Assembly: GCA_002633005.1 (NCBI GenBank)
Contig: NMRA01000290.1
Coordinates: 2,814 to 66,813, forward strand
Source of the DNA: Phoronis australis
Lineage: Eukaryota > Phoronida > Phoronidae
Direction: 5' to 3'
Length of the DNA stretch: 64,000 bases
Shown in pieces: positions 1-13,208 of the stretch. The position numbers and the translations under genes were made by a program. Every line of letters starts with the position of its first letter. Positions within the stretch are counted from its first letter, which is position 1. Under the pieces are notes generated by a model. The model had not been told where the DNA came from. It searched no databases and was given only the letters and a program-made list of their open reading frames with translations.

Positions 1-603
1 ACACTACTGTCACTGTGATACGGGTCACCGACTCCAGCCATTTTCAGCTTACAACACACTAAACAATCCCTAAATCCAACGTAGTTGAGTTCTCTACTAA
101 CCTATCTTGCCGCAGAATACTCGCCGATAGAAAGTGGTGGCGACAATTGTTGAAAAACAGCACAAAACAAAAGTAGAATAGAACAGATTCGCACGGTAAA
201 GTCAACGCAAAACCAAGTGGCGGGAAACGCTTGCCTCCTAAAACGTCACTTCCGGAGTAGCGGACGAGTATTTAATAAAATTACGAAAAGCTGTAATTAA
301 ATGGAAAATATGTCTAGGATAACCAACCAGCCTTATTTTAGCTCAAAATGACATGGAAAAAGGTTGCCTTCGCCTTTAACTAAAAAAGCAAAGCAGTATT
401 TTTGTCTCACCAATAAAAAGTAGAACTATTTTACCGATCAACCTACCCATCCCAGAAGTGAGGTAGAGCGTAAGAAAACGAACAGTATGGCCTGGGTATT
501 TTGGCATTTCTCAGAATGCTTCACCGTCATCGTACATGTACATTCTTACAAGCATCACAGCTATGCGCTAGCACACCAGCTCGCATAGCGATGAGCCAAA
601 CCT
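1..603. other. Gene-free leader
   Basis: No coding region, RNA gene or recognisable repeat was found here. All frames are interrupted and no splice-bounded segment resembles a known protein. Confidence 0.4.
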
Positions 604-763
604 GGGCCCGGTCTCCAATCTCCGTACTCAGATTCATACTCATACTCTAGATTTCATACTCAAAATCGTGCTCACTGGATTCGTACTCAAAAACATGTTC
701 AATGTCACATTTCGAGTAGACTTCAAACGTACTCAAATCTTAGAATCATACTCGAGTTGCTAT
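604..763 (+). repeat. ACTCGA-rich dispersed repeat, copy 1
   Basis: The segment opens with GGGCCCGGTCTCCAATCTCC and continues as a degenerate run of TACTCA, ACTCGA and TTCGTACTC words. The same opening and the same kind of body recur at 43,113-43,390, and an inverted partial copy lies at about 3,005-3,082. It is therefore a dispersed family, probably a non-autonomous element. No open frame is present and I do not recognise a named family. Confidence 0.6.
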
Positions 764-3004
764 GTGGAACTCTTTGTGACGTGAAATGCAAAACCACGCA
801 CAGTTGCAAGTTACCCCAGCAAATACATTTATTTTTATCGTCTGCTGTGGCTACAATAGTATAACGTGGAAAGATGAGTGTTTTATAACTATTCATTTTT
901 TCAGTTACAATATAAAATTCTCATACCAAAAATATAGAATTCTTGACACATTTACCAATTATTAAGCTTTACTTTTGCGTTCCTTGTCTCCCGAAAATGT
1001 CTTAAGAAATTTGTAACAGCTCATCACATGAAAGTCACGGCAACGGAGCAGCTACAATCTCAGTGTCTGATTTAGACAGGAGGCAAAAAGGTTAATGATC
1101 GCCTGAACTTGACATGTTTACTCTTAAAATGGCATTGTCACACCAAGTATTGACGGCACTACAATGCAATTTTCTTTCTCAGTGACGGAGTGGTGGGACG
1201 CTGGCCCCGGCCTCGGGAGTCAGGCATCATATCACAGGCGCACAACCAACATTTTTAAGGGAGAGTTCGAACTGCACATTTTCTTTTAGGGGAGGTCGAA
1301 TTTCAAAGGTTGAGACCTTTAACTGCCAGCGGCGGCGTTCTTCCCTAATTAGCCAGTTGCCCACATCAGCCAATACGCCAGTCAACATTTTTGAGCCCCA
1401 CTTGTTTGGTTTCTGATCAACCCCTGTACTTACTCTTGCGCTTGCTCTATCGCAAGCTCCACCCCTTGCGAAAAATCACGTGACAACTGACAAACAACTA
1501 AACCAATGAGCTATATACACTAGTTGTATTTATCTCATTGAACTAAACAACATGTCAGAGGCAAATACAATGTGGCTAAACGATGATCCTGGTGTAACCG
1601 ATGAGTGTTTTTTGCACTATAACAAAACGAAACGCTTCGACAAAGAAAACAGGCGATGCTTTTCGCCAGAGAATCAAATGTTCATGATGTAGGAATTTGT
1701 AAAGGTGACGATGAAAAAATAAGTGTTTGAGGAAAAATATTTCGGAGCCAGCGAAGAACCCTACACGGGGTTCACATTCACCAGACAAATGACTAGGCCA
1801 CTGATGTGATATGTTCATGTAGAGCTGGGCATGTACCTTAAGGTCGAATTATATGTACGATGCCATAGTTTGCAGTATCTTTCGAACAAAATCGGTGAAG
1901 TTTCACCGATATTTTTATTCTGTCGTCTGCTAAAATCCGCCAAATGAAAAGTAGGTCACAACTGCTCGTGGGACTCCCCGAGTAAAGTAGGTCGAGTCGA
2001 TAGCACTGTTTATGCTTCTCTAATCTTTGTACGAAATATTTCGATTAAAAAAACTCAGGTTTATAGCTCAAGTACACACTCATCTTGTCCAAGGCAAGCA
2101 GTTAGCTCCAGTAGGTCTAGGGCTGGGTCCAAGTCAAATTAATGCACGTAATTGCACCATTAAGACATTTAAGTTACGCTTACATTCTGATGAACTTCGC
2201 ATTTTTTTGTAGTTTCACTGCATAAAGGTAGTTTGCACTTTTAAACGTAGTACGGTCATTAAACTTTGGTATTGTTACAAAAAATGACAAGTCTGATGTA
2301 GTGGCAAAAATGGCTGTTTTCAAAAATAAATCAAATACCTATTTTAAAGCTTCATAAATCTAAATATCATGTTTTAACAACTTCGAAATGAGCTCTCTGT
2401 AACTCTAGAAGCGAAGTGTATACTAGAGGTTCTCATCAAAAAGTAATTCAACAGTTTTATTTTTTTCGTGACAACAGCTCGAACAAGGCTTTGAGTTCAG
2501 TAATCCAGTGCCCCTCCCTGCACCGATCGAATCTCAATTTTGGAAGAAAGTTCAATTGAACGCTAGCTTACGGGTATATGAATAACAAAAAATGTACCTC
2601 TGCTACGAAACAAAACGATGTCCATAGGTCGAAATAACTGAAAAATAGTTAAAATATAAAAACAATTTCCAGGGACTATCGCTAGGCTATAGTGCTGAGA
2701 TCCAGCAGGTGCCGAGACAAAGGCGACCAGACGAGTGAAACTTCGAGCCAAAATCAGATAAGCCTACACTATAGCCACCAAACTGAACTAGTGTGTATTG
2801 GAACAAATGTATTTGTGTTTAACCTTCGAGTAATCAAGCAACATTGCCAACTTCAACTGCTCGTGTACGTGGCCGTTGGCACAGTTTAATACATAGTAGA
2901 AACCTTTGGAGATCACTTTTCGGCTTAGGTGAAGCCCAAAAAATGATGGGATATTCTTTTGGAGCTGCATGACGGCTGCCAAAATCACACACGCCATACC
3001 AACA
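764..3004. other. Gene-free region
   Basis: Only short open frames without family resemblance were seen. One of 46 codons at 1,552-1,692 on the + strand follows a TATA-like stretch but has no supporting similarity. Confidence 0.35.
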
Positions 3005-3082
3005 CCGTATCACCAAAGATGAGACTGTACTCGAGTTAAGTATGAAGTCTGAGTCGAGTCTGAGTACGAAGATTGTTGCCCG
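3005..3082 (-). repeat. ACTCGA-rich dispersed repeat, inverted partial copy 2
   Basis: The reverse complement reads through CGTACTCAGACTCG, CTTCATACT and AACTCGAGTACAG, then CTTTGGTG, matching the first 90 bases of the copy at 43,113. It abuts a run of 17 G (3,082-3,098) and an unresolved base at 3,099, so its outer end is uncertain. Confidence 0.5.
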
Positions 3083-3101
3083 GGGGGGGGGGGGGGGGNC
3101 A

Positions 3102-3210
3102 GAAAAATCAGGAACCCCAACTGGAAATCTAACCACAGGTCTCTATATTGCCGGTCTAGTGCTCTCATCACTGTGCTACTGACGACCCGCCGATATCTGT
3201 GCAATTACTG
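3102..3210 (-). repeat. tRNA-derived SINE head, inverted copy
   Basis: The reverse complement carries a diverged tRNA-like sequence: a D-arm region (AGTAGCACAGTGATGAGAG), an anticodon-arm region and a mutated B box (GGTTAGATTTCC). It matches the forward copy at 3,380-3,488, including flanking CAGTAATT and CACAGATAT sequence. The damaged B box makes a functional tRNA gene unlikely. Confidence 0.6.
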
Positions 3211-3270
3211 TTCTGTGTTTATTTGATATATTTCATTACTGGCCAACCTCAGCGTCTATATATTTACTAT
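3211..3270 (+). repeat. SINE tail copy
   Basis: The block CTGTGTTTATTTGATATATT continuing through GGCCAACCTCAGCGTC is repeated almost exactly at 3,489-3,540 behind the forward tRNA-like head. It appears to be the tRNA-unrelated tail of the same SINE, here next to an inverted head, which points to a local rearrangement. Confidence 0.5.
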
Positions 3271-3379
3271 ATCTAATTAACACATACTGGTAAATTGCAG
3301 ATTGTATATATAATTGTCTAATTCCCGTGTGAAAAAGGCGAAACGCCGCTCATGGGATAGATGACTTAACAGGTGGCTG

Positions 3380-3540
3380 TAAACAGTAATTACACAGATA
3401 TTGGGTCTTCAGTAGCTCAGTGGTGAGAGTACTAGACTGGCAATCTAGAGACCTGTGGTTCGATTCCCAGTTGGGGTTCCTGATTTTTCTGTGTTTATTT
3501 GATATATTTCATTACTGGCCAACCTCAGCGTCTATATACT
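3380..3540 (+). repeat. tRNA-Ala-like SINE, forward copy
   Basis: A tRNA-related head has an A-box region (TAGCTCAGTGGTGAGAGTA), a perfect 5-bp anticodon stem (CTAGA/TCTAG) around a seven-base loop CTGGCAA that would read GGC (alanine), and an intact B box (GGTTCGATTCC). The acceptor arm pairs poorly and the T stem has a mismatch, and a conserved tail follows directly. A pol III SINE is therefore far more likely than a functional tRNA-Ala gene. The tail runs straight into the truncated left end of the Kolobok-like element. Confidence 0.7.
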
Positions 3541-5168
3541 TACTATGTCTATTTCCACATCGCCTATTATAGGGTCGACCTCACCTTGCCGAGAGGTGTC
3601 GCGTAACTAGTGAGGAAGGTGAGAAACGACGCAGGGACGTCAGTGGTTCGTCTGCAGAGTGAATGCTCTTACATTGAGGTGCATCGTTCCCGCTTGTCCA
3701 AGCTGTGAAGAAACCGGGTATATCGTTTTTTCGACTTCATCGAGAGTACGAAATGCTTAGGAAGTGGCTCGCGGTAGTGAAAAATGAAAGGTACGCTGTT
3801 AATAGCAAGTATGAGGCCTTGAAACACTCTCCGCGTCTGTGGCCGGCATTTCGTCGACAGTGATTTCTCTGACGAATTTCGGCTTACCAAAGAACTATAC
3901 ATACGTTCCGTTGCCTGTGCATGTTCACGGCGCCTCTCTAGTATTGCTTGGTCAGTGTATTCCGGTTCGAACTGATAGCCTGTGAAACCTAACGATCCGA
4001 CCCGTGAAGTCTTCGTCGGATGAGCTCTTGACTAAGTCGGGATTGGCGACGCCGGGGCGAGTTGCCATGTACACGTTTATTACCCTGCGTTCTGTTTCAA
4101 GATGACTTATTCTCATCCTAACCAATGCTTATATGAAAGTGAAACAAAGTCTGTCTCATTAGATACAATTTGTAATGCCTTCGAGTGCTTGTGAGTGCAA
4201 ATGTTTTGAGAAGCCAGCAATGAATAAACCACTGCGTTATCGGCTTTTGATGCCGGCAACAAAGGTACAATGTAATTGACCGCTCACCGAGGCCATGTGA
4301 GCGCATGCTAATTCAGCGTTTGCTGACAGAAAGCTGTTGTGAAACAATTACTCGATTTTATAAACTATGGTCACATGTTAGGGGAATCTTTATTTAGAAA
4401 TACAAATACATTATTCAAATCGTTGTTACTGTACAACCTTTGCCCTGACGGCCTGTGGACGGGCAACCCGACTTCGCGGTCCCTGACTTCGTGGCTAATT
4501 CACATAAATAATTACGTGCACATTATTCTTTGGCTCACTATTATAGTCTTTTCGTGACTGGAGGTTTAGTTTCCAAGACAAGCTGGTTTATGTTCGTGCC
4601 AGTCCCGGCAGCCGCGACGGGCCTGATTGGGTTCCGAGCCACTGGCCGGGATAACGAGTCAGTCCGGCCGCGACGGGCCTGATCGGGTTCCGAACTCAAA
4701 AAATCACTAGGATAAACAACACAGATCTAGGTTCTCATGTCTGTATTTCACGGAAGAATACTTCGAATTTATGTCCGAAAGGACCCCAAACTCCTGCTAC
4801 GGACCTTGGTAAATTGGCCTGCCGAACTTTGTAGGCTGCGCTGTGTCCAAATACCAGTAAATCCGTAACAGTGAAATAAAACAACACGTTTTTATAAGAA
4901 CTCGGTGTATTTTTAAGGGTTTACATCGATGTTTGATGATTTATTGGTGTTAAACGATCAATTCAAGCGATAAGCTGACACCACTAACCTCGTGTTTTAA
5001 ACTGCTGAAGAGACTGCGTGTGAAACCAATTACGTCATTGGGTAATTTCAACACCTCCGTCTGCCGTCAGGTGTCAGGTAACGTAACCGAACGTGCCCTT
5101 ATCGAGTAGAACTACTCGATCTAAATTTATACAAAATAGGTTGTTTTTTGGGTGGAATTCTCCTTTAA
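3541..5168 (+). mobile_element. Kolobok-like THAP DNA transposon relic, copy 1 (left end missing)
   Basis: This 1.6-kb block matches copy 2 (15,700-17,664) along most of its length. The right terminal repeat GGGTGGAATTCTCCT (5,150-5,164) is followed by TTAA (5,165-5,168), the target sequence duplicated by Kolobok elements. The left terminal repeat and the first ~50 bases seen in copy 2 are absent; a SINE tail lies there instead. A broken THAP zinc-finger reading lies near 3,668-3,960. A GC-rich internal duplication (CGACGGGCCTGATCGGGTTC) lies near 4,600-4,700. I saw no transposase catalytic domain, so this is a non-autonomous or dead copy. Confidence 0.72.
3668..3960 (+). pseudogene. Degenerate THAP-domain coding relic
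   Basis: Across shifting frames the + strand reads a THAP-like series: a Cys pair, then a basic-hydrophobic RKWLAVVKN segment, then CGRHFVDSDFSDEFRL, whose C-x2-H is the second half of the C2CH zinc site. Stops and frameshifts break it (for example TGA inside the ATGCTTAG and GTAGTGAAAAATGAAAG stretches). THAP domains are known DNA-binding modules of P and Kolobok transposases. It is part of the surrounding transposon relic. Confidence 0.6.
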
Positions 5169-8100
5169 GTAACACGCAAAATACAACCAGATCAAAATAT
5201 TCAAGTCGATCATTCTCCTATTAAAAATTTCTGTACGATTATGTAATGAGGTGTAATCACTCATTTAAGCACCCCCGGTTTCAAAGTTTGCCAGGGTTTA
5301 ATGCGGGAACGTTCTTTTTCTGGACCACATTACATCCGAATTTGGGTCCCGTTCTTTGTGAGCAACCGTCAGGGCATCTGATCTTGTGAACATAGAGCTG
5401 AGAGTCGGTGTTGTGTACATAGATTTCCCTCCCCCCTAGTTAAGCTGCATCAAGGGCCTTACCGAAAACTCCACAATGTCGATGTTTGCAAAATATCAAG
5501 GGTCCACCGTGCTAGAAATTCGACCCCCCCCTCGCGCAATGCTGGCTACGGGCCTGAAACATTCCACAGCCCAATCGGGTACTAGAGTCTTAGTTACTCT
5601 GAGATATGTTTGTTAGGGAAAATACTATGGTACCGCAACCCTGACATTTAGGTGAATCGACCTGCAACGTATTTACCTCATCTGTCCCGCCGCGTCATGC
5701 TATTACACTGGCCACACGTTTGGCACTTGGATTTGGCTGGTGTATAATAAAGTTGTGTTTCGCAATAAACTTGCAGTGTACATGTAATATGTTTATTTTA
5801 AGAAACCATCAACTCGTTTTACGAAGAATTGTTTGGTCCTTGTAAGGGCCATGGTAGCGGGTTTGGATTAGGGTTCGTTTCATGATGAAGCCTAGCAAGC
5901 TAGGTCTATACCACTAATGAAGGGGGGCACCCACATTTATAAGGTGACCGTATTCGCGAACAGTGTACTGTACCAGAAATTGTGGGTAGGCTGCAGTTTC
6001 TCAGAAAGTCTTGCTGGACTCGCGCGTTGTTCAATAAGCCTCCTAAACGTCCGTTTCAGGCCGGCAAAAGGAACCCTGGTTCCGACCTCAGCTCTGACCG
6101 CAATAAGCATCACTGCCGTCTTCTATGTCGAGAATTTCCGAGAAAAGCCCCCTTCCCCTGATCAATCGTTTAATTGTTGTTACAGCATCGGGTTTCAAGT
6201 GTTCAGACATTGGAACGTTTATTCGGAAAAATATATCCATTCAATGTCACCCTGTTGTCACAAATTCAGTTTTGCGGAGCATATATCATTTGTTAACAAA
6301 GAATAGTCTTGGTTAACTTGTTTTTATAGTCCGAAAACAAAAAAGTTTTATGCAAAAAAACGCTGATATTTTAATATCAGCTCTCCTTTCTGAATAAATG
6401 CCCAGGGGTTTATTTGGAGTTACTTACTGAAACGCCTGAAAGTATAACTTTCCGAATAAACGCCCATGGGCTTGTCTGCGGAAATCCTCGGTAGCCTGTA
6501 TATGCGCCGGCCAAGTTTTGTCAATGAGTAACGGCAACATGCATAAAATACATACATGAGCAACCACTGGGGATCAACAAGTGTATGGGGAGCAGTTTGT
6601 ATTGTAGTGCCTATAGGAACTGCTCATTATCATAGGTATTGCCAAAGTGTTTGGCGTGGTCACTGGAGTCGTGTGGACGGGTGGTCACTTGAGTCCTGTG
6701 GACGGGTGTTGTGCGTTCTGAAAAGTTCTCTCAGCCTATTTTTATATTGTTGTCCCACGACGGATTACTATTTTGCAGAGCTATATAGCATACTTTATAG
6801 ATAGGTTTACCACAGTGTGCTTTGTAAAATTATTTTCCTCAGTCAGTACTTTTGGTCCCGCGACAAATCGACTATTTTTGTCGAGATATTTAGTAGAGTG
6901 TACTTTTGCCTTGCGACGGACCAGGCCAGCTTATTTGTGTAGATATTGACTCTCATTATACATCTGGTCCCTTGGCGAACTGGTCTTGTATATTTTTTCA
7001 CCACGGTGTACAGTATGTTTTGGTTCCGTGAAAGTGTTTTCAGGTGATTTGCTTCCGGAAATATTGAGGTTGAAACATACGGTAGCCCAACTAGGCGGTG
7101 GGCAAAATTTTGTAGGGCTTCTAGAAAATGTTTTTTTGTGAGTACTTTAAGGGGGCAATTTTATTTTGGTGTTTTTAATTCATTTACTAGAGTGTTTTCA
7201 AAATCTAAAAAGTTCCCACATATAAAGTTGCACATTTTTGAAAAATTCGAGTTTGAAGTTGCATAATAAGAACTTATATTTGCAAAAACAACAGTTTTTG
7301 CTATCTTTTTTGTAAAACAAGCAATGTGGTCCCATCGATGTTATTGTATTGAACAATAACACACTCACATTACATGTTTTACTATTGTAGACTAATTGTA
7401 AACAGTGAAATTTAAAAAATGTAAAGTGATACCTAGTGGCAGAAATGCAAACTAGGTCTGAATGTTACTAGAAGGTTATTCTGGCATTGTCTGGCAACAA
7501 AACTAACACAAAACACTTGAGACTGGGCAAAATTTGTGTCTCAATGACTGAACCATTAACAAATGGTGTAAAATATAGCTTGTTTGCATAATACACCAGA
7601 AATACGTTATAGTTCAAAAACAATATAGTTGAATGATCTCTGTGAACTTCTTGTGCACACAGACTGTATGAAAATAATAGATTATTCTGACAGCGTTTAG
7701 CAAGCAGTACATGACAATAATCAAAGTATGTACTTTCTATGACTTAATCAACAAATAACGAAATAACGGGGTTGGAGGTCCATTTAGAGTTGACTTGTCA
7801 AAGAACTATACAATGTTGTGCAGTCAGTGTTGCTGAAGTTACTTCAGTTGTCAGAGCTGCACATTTCTGTACAGCTTGACCCAGCATTGAAGCACAAACT
7901 CAGTTTCCCAGCACTTGCAGCGTTCATCATTTAGTACTGTCAATGGAGCTGCGGGCATTAAACACATTTCGACTGCAAAACTCCACCTCCATGGAGCCAA
8001 CTATGGTCGATTAGAGAGGGTTTAGCACTGCACACTGACGGGATGGCCCACATGCAATGAAGGGTCAAACACTAAGTCCTTGTTTGGAGGCTGGCAGGAT
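5169..8100. other. Gene-free region
   Basis: The longest open frame (5,917-6,306, +) has no family resemblance and ordinary intergenic composition. No repeat family was recognised apart from short A/T runs. Confidence 0.35.
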
Positions 8101-8149
8101 TTGAGAAATCGTTTGATTCAAAATATGTTGTAATGGGCTGCAGTGATTG

Positions 8150-8540
8150 AAATTCAGATGCTCATACCATAGTCAAGCGATTTACACTTAAGGCAACGTT
8201 TGACAGTGGCTTCCACTGTCCTCAAATTACGGCGGGGAAGCTGGCCACTCAGGCAGTTTAACGCCATATGATTATCCCCTGGCGTAAGCAATGTTGATTT
8301 GGCAACTGAACGAGGGAGTGTTCGAAAAACAGTATTGCAGATGTATTTCTTCAAACTGGGAACAAATGAAAATCTTAACGGCCTCCTCACTGAGAGGCAT
8401 CTCTCTACGCGGTACTTCTAAACTTATAGGAACCTAACTTATGGTTTAACCAGTGTGATGCATAATTTGCCGAAAAGCATCCGCATATGGAGTACCTATG
8501 GTATGATCACCGTCTCTACTGGGTCAGCGGTATTGTCGAC
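8150..8540 (-). repeat. Fold-back repeat family, copy 1
   Basis: The reverse complement of 8,440-8,530 reads TACCATAGGTACTCCATATG, then GCTTTTCGGC, then a CACACTGG...AAACCAT core. The same order occurs at 18,985, 19,345 and 49,415, and inverted at 49,860-49,990. Inner sequence TATCCCCTGGCG (8,273) recurs near 19,178. It appears non-coding and is probably a non-autonomous DNA element. Confidence 0.55.
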
Positions 8541-11500
8541 TAAGGCCTAGGCAGCCAAGGGTCTGAACAAGTTAAAAAACAACCGGTGATAATACTGAAA
8601 CACACTTGGAAAACACCAAGATGTACCTTTCAAAAACATGTACCTGTTTTTCAAAGCTATAAAGTTGTTACTTATTTCTCGTTCTTGAAATGTGGTCCAT
8701 GATGTACTTTTCCTGCTAACAAATGATGCACTCTTGTTTCATCAGAATGTTCATATTTTGTTCAGGTTAATTGGGTGTTTCAGATTTTGGAAGTCTAATT
8801 GATTTTCTTGGAAAATTTTGGGTAACATCTGTATCACTTTCAACAGCTTCAGCTTTACAACTACTGCTGGTGTCTTGAAACGTTGCTATGCTTTTTTATG
8901 TCCTTTCAATTTTGGTCTGACACTTGGTCTTCTACAGCAGAATACTGCATAGGCTACGTGCTGGACATGCAGCTGTTTTCTGCACAAACGTTTGTGACAC
9001 CTCTTCTTCTTTTCGATCTACTGATCTACAGAGTTCCAAAGTCCTTCAGCTTTCGTCAGGATGCTTCTCTAAGCTTCTTCAGGTTCTGACATCACAATTT
9101 TGTGCTGTTTGATAAACATTGAATTATACAGGCATCACACTCTATGGGAGCTGCCATATTGAAGTAACTAAGCACAACAATACAATCTGGCTCTAAGTGT
9201 TTATTGTCGCTTTTGATAATAGACCATGACCTGAGATCACCATCGTTGGTCATTTTTCTCGTAACGAGGCAGAATATCTGTTTATTAGTTTCCGCTCATA
9301 ACAGTGCCAGTCTTCTTTCTAAACAACTAGTAACTGCTGTCACGCGATCATCTGATATTCAATTGTTGGTTTTTGCATGGCCGTCGGTGATCCTTATGCT
9401 CTTGAACATTTTCCGGGTGTCTAAACCTCTGTACACACACTACGCTTTTTCGTACACGACTTTTCGTCTGCTAATAATCGGTGTGTGTAAACAGATGTTC
9501 CACCTAAATTTTGCTGGTGGCGTGACTCATACCCAGATGTGCACAAATATGGTTTTAAGGAATTTATTAGCCGAGTTCATGAACAGAAATCGAGAAGGGT
9601 TTTAAATCTTATAAGACAAACTCCAGAGAAACGTTAACTGCCACAAACTCACTAGAATGCATGGGAATCGCACTATTTGGCCACAAAAACAAAAAAGTAT
9701 CTTACAGAGGAAGAGAGAAAGCCCCTCTCTCGACCTCCCCCGCTTGGCGCTGCGCGCGAAACCTGAACCCCTTATTGAAAACGTAGATCCACCACTGGAA
9801 ATCTCGATGAGAAAAATACGAAAAAGCATTTCTGGTTGGAAGGAATGTCTCCGTATAGTCATGGAAGAAGACGGAGGCCACATTCAGCATAGACTGCAAT
9901 AAGCTAGCTTCCCTTAGATATTTGATTTTTGGATTGATTTTAATTTCAGGGTTCTCTCACATTGGACACGGGTCTCTTTGATATTTAGCACAGTTGTTGA
10001 TGATATCCTAAGGTTCCTCTGCAAGAAATTTGAAAAAAAATTAGTTAAGCTGTTGCTGAGAAATTACTTGTCAAAAAGTGGCTCACTTTTTAGGGATACC
10101 TGATATGTATTCCAATGATTAAGTGTCGGTACTTCAGTCATCATAGACCATCTAAAGCGCAAATATGATTCGAACTCCCGCCATCACAACTATAGATCAA
10201 ACTACGCAAAGCAGGAGTTAACACTATACGATGGACACAATTAAAAGCCGATGCAAACAGAGAGGGGGTAGGCGTTACGTGTTTCAACATAAAATTCTAT
10301 GGACATCCGTGTCTTGGGAATTTGTTGATGGACTTTAAAATTTAATCATATGGGCCTCAAGGATTTTCAGTATGTGTACATCTTGTTAGAAAAGGTCAAT
10401 GCTCCAGTTATCTAATAAATCCAGTATATTCAAAGAAACATTTTGAAGTTCATTGCAACAACTCTCCGGCATAACAACACATGAATGCATAGGTATATAT
10501 ATACATATACTTTGATATTGATGAGGGACGCTCAGTATTGCGACTTCATTTATGGAGATTTTGGTTTTAAAAGTCGGGGTCCTGTATTTGCTATTTCATT
10601 TATAATTAATTTGATTGCATAATTGGCCAATAAAACAGAACAGGAATGTGGGCATATGCCTACATGTAGCATATGCAAACTGATGACAGTAGTACTGAAT
10701 AGGCTTCATACATCACAAACATAATGTTGTGATTTCGCTTATTGAGATTTTGGGAGGATATCTAATTCAGAAAAACACAAAAATGCAACTTTAGCATGTC
10801 CTAACATTTCGTCCTCCAAAAGAGGTGGGTTTTTCTTATTTCAGTTCAACTAAACATTTGACCTCTCAGTGTACCTTAGATTTCACCCAGAATTCATAAA
10901 TAATACCAGAAATGTATTCTACGTTTCACAATACATTAGACATTATACATTATAGAACCGTATAAGACATCATCAAACGATCAAAATTGGTTGAAATTCA
11001 AAATGGCGGATATAGGAGAAATGCTGACGAACTTTGTCAAAAGCAGCGCTGGCATGATACCAAAGTGTTGTGTGTAAAATAAAACACAATTGTATTGCCA
11101 AACGGCAAGTGGTATTGTGCCAAGTTTAAATGCTTTTCATTGTTTTCTGCCCTTGCATCAAATACTAACATAACGCATAGTTTGGCATGTCAATCAAGAT
11201 ATTATTTCTAGCCAGTCAAGGCGCGTGAAAATTTAAACACTACGATCGTCCCTCATCGTGTTATTTTTTTAATTTATGTATTTGTGTAAAATAATTGTAA
11301 ATAGATTTCTTTGTACATTTTCAACCCAGGTATAATGCCTCTTGGCGCTTTCTGGGTTGTGTGTATTCATTGTATCGAAGATTTCGTAATAAACATTTAA
11401 AAAAATAGTCAGATATATAGGATTTTAGCACCAATTTTATCCTCTGAATAACGGCATTAAATTGGTTCTCAAAATGTATGCACGAATACTCGGAGACAAT

Positions 11501-13030
11501 ATGCCCACAATAAGCGTTCTTCAGTAAAGTGTCTTTGTATGGTAAATTTCATGCAAATAAATGAACATATTCAAGGCGAATAAATGTTATCTATAATTAC
11601 ATGTCAATACAAACATCTGTTGAGTGATTACTTCTGACGAAAGCGCTTATCAAATACAGATTCTAGGCTTTTATTACTAAATGCCGTAACATTTTAGTTT
11701 GCGTTCTTTCCAAAAATCCTTATGAGAATAAATGCACCGAAACTGTTGCTTTCAACGTATGGTAAAAATTGTTATCATATAAAGGCATGTGTATGACTCT
11801 ATTGTACAAGAACGTTCTTTTGAAGTATGCACAGGTTGTTACATTTAATTTAATTGGTATTACAAAAGTCGTTTTCATTAAAGGGGCCTCGAACGCAATA
11901 AACAGCTAAGTTTCTAATATTGAAAATGCTTCTCGCTGCCACGGAAATTGAATTCAACCTGCTCACCAGGAATCGTTGTTCTGTTGATGTCAAGGCATTT
12001 TCCTTTAGTTTCAAATTTCAAAAAACGATGAAAAAGGACGTCTCCTTAATTGGTATGGCGAGACATAGATGTAATACATTTCCATTATGTGGAAAATGTG
12101 ACCTTTGACCTCGAAGGATTTCAATCAACTGACTTTGAGCGCATGCACGCATTCATCATAAGTGGGACGGAGATTAGAAACTATGTGGTAACCACAGAGT
12201 TTTTCATTCGTGCCTATTTCAAAAATCGTAAATTTTGTGATTTTTTCTGGAAAGTAACTCACAAAGGAAATTGAATTATTCTGTGCTGGCCGTTGCGAGA
12301 TGTTACTTTCGCGTTCCATGCCTCTTTAAGAACGTGCATTGTATGCGGTATGCCGTAAACTGTTAATCTAAGTTTGAAAACCTGCTTTGTAGTTTGTCAT
12401 GGTTGTTGTACGTACGTAGGGCCCTGACCACACGACTCTGGAAACTTTTGAAAACACACACTTAATTTCTTTACGTAGACACGCTTTCTGTTAACACGTA
12501 CATCTGTTGGCAATAAATAATCCACTAAACAGGTTAATCTTTTATACCGTCCTCAATAGTGGACTTTTTAAAACTCCGTATTCATCATAGATTCGTGTCG
12601 GAAGGCGAAAACACATTGAGCGAACAGTTACTGCGCTTTTGTGAAGATGCCGAAAAGCTAACGTCACGGTCGCACTGTTAAAAACACGTTTTCAAACTGA
12701 AAACGGTGCTGAATTGATCGGGACGCGGCCAATTTGATCAAACTCGTTACAGTCACGATTCCAAGATCGAATGTGAAGAACACTTTCACGTTTTGTTATT
12801 CAAAACTGGTTGCGTTGTCCATAACCCCAAAATGTTCAGTTAGCGGTCGCCTAGTGGTGTTTCACACCGAGTGAACTCGTGTACCATTGACGAAGATTTT
12901 ATAGTATCCGTTTGCCAGTGATACCCTTATTAAAACTGGATTAATGTATTTCACCCTGTGTAGAGACCAACACGCATCTTCACGCAATAGGACAATAGCC
13001 TGGCCACCTATTAAGCAACTGAAACTAGCC
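8541..13030. other. Gene-free region
   Basis: No splice-bounded or long open frame with family resemblance was found. A GC-richer 81-codon frame at 9,657-9,902 is unrecognised. At about 11,395 an AATAAA followed by a short A-run may be the 3' end of an old retroposed sequence. Confidence 0.3.
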
Positions 13031-13049
13031 TGAAAACAGCAGCTGACCA

Positions 13050-13180
13050 CCTAAAATTGGGTCGGCTGACGGCCGTTCGGCAATTAAGAGTCGGCTGGGG
13101 GGTCGCCTTATGAGTCGGCAATGCGGTGGGCTGACCGTAGAGCCGACCGCGGGTCGGCTATTTTGCCGACCGGTCGGACA
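13050..13180. repeat. GTCGGCT-rich GC block
   Basis: The words GTCGGCT and GCCGAC alternate on both strands in an otherwise AT-rich region and can fold back on themselves (GGGTCGGCTATTTTGCCGACC). It is probably the end of a DNA element or a satellite fragment; no second copy was found in the window. Confidence 0.35.
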
Positions 13181-13208
13181 AAAATTCGTTATATTTTTCC
13201 TGTAGGTA

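Noticed and set aside
1552-1692. 46-codon + strand frame after a TATA-like stretch
   Set aside because: No family resemblance, no splice or poly(A) context, and a length expected by chance.
3409-3480. Functional tRNA-Ala(GGC) gene
   Set aside because: Anticodon stem and B box are good, but the acceptor arm pairs poorly, the T stem has a mismatch, and a SINE tail and a second copy adjoin it.
5917-6306. 129-codon open frame
   Set aside because: Composition is intergenic and no motif on either strand is recognisable; a frame of this size is expected in 64 kb.
9657-9902. 81-codon GC-richer frame
   Set aside because: Locally different in composition but matching no family I know; probably an old insertion or chance.
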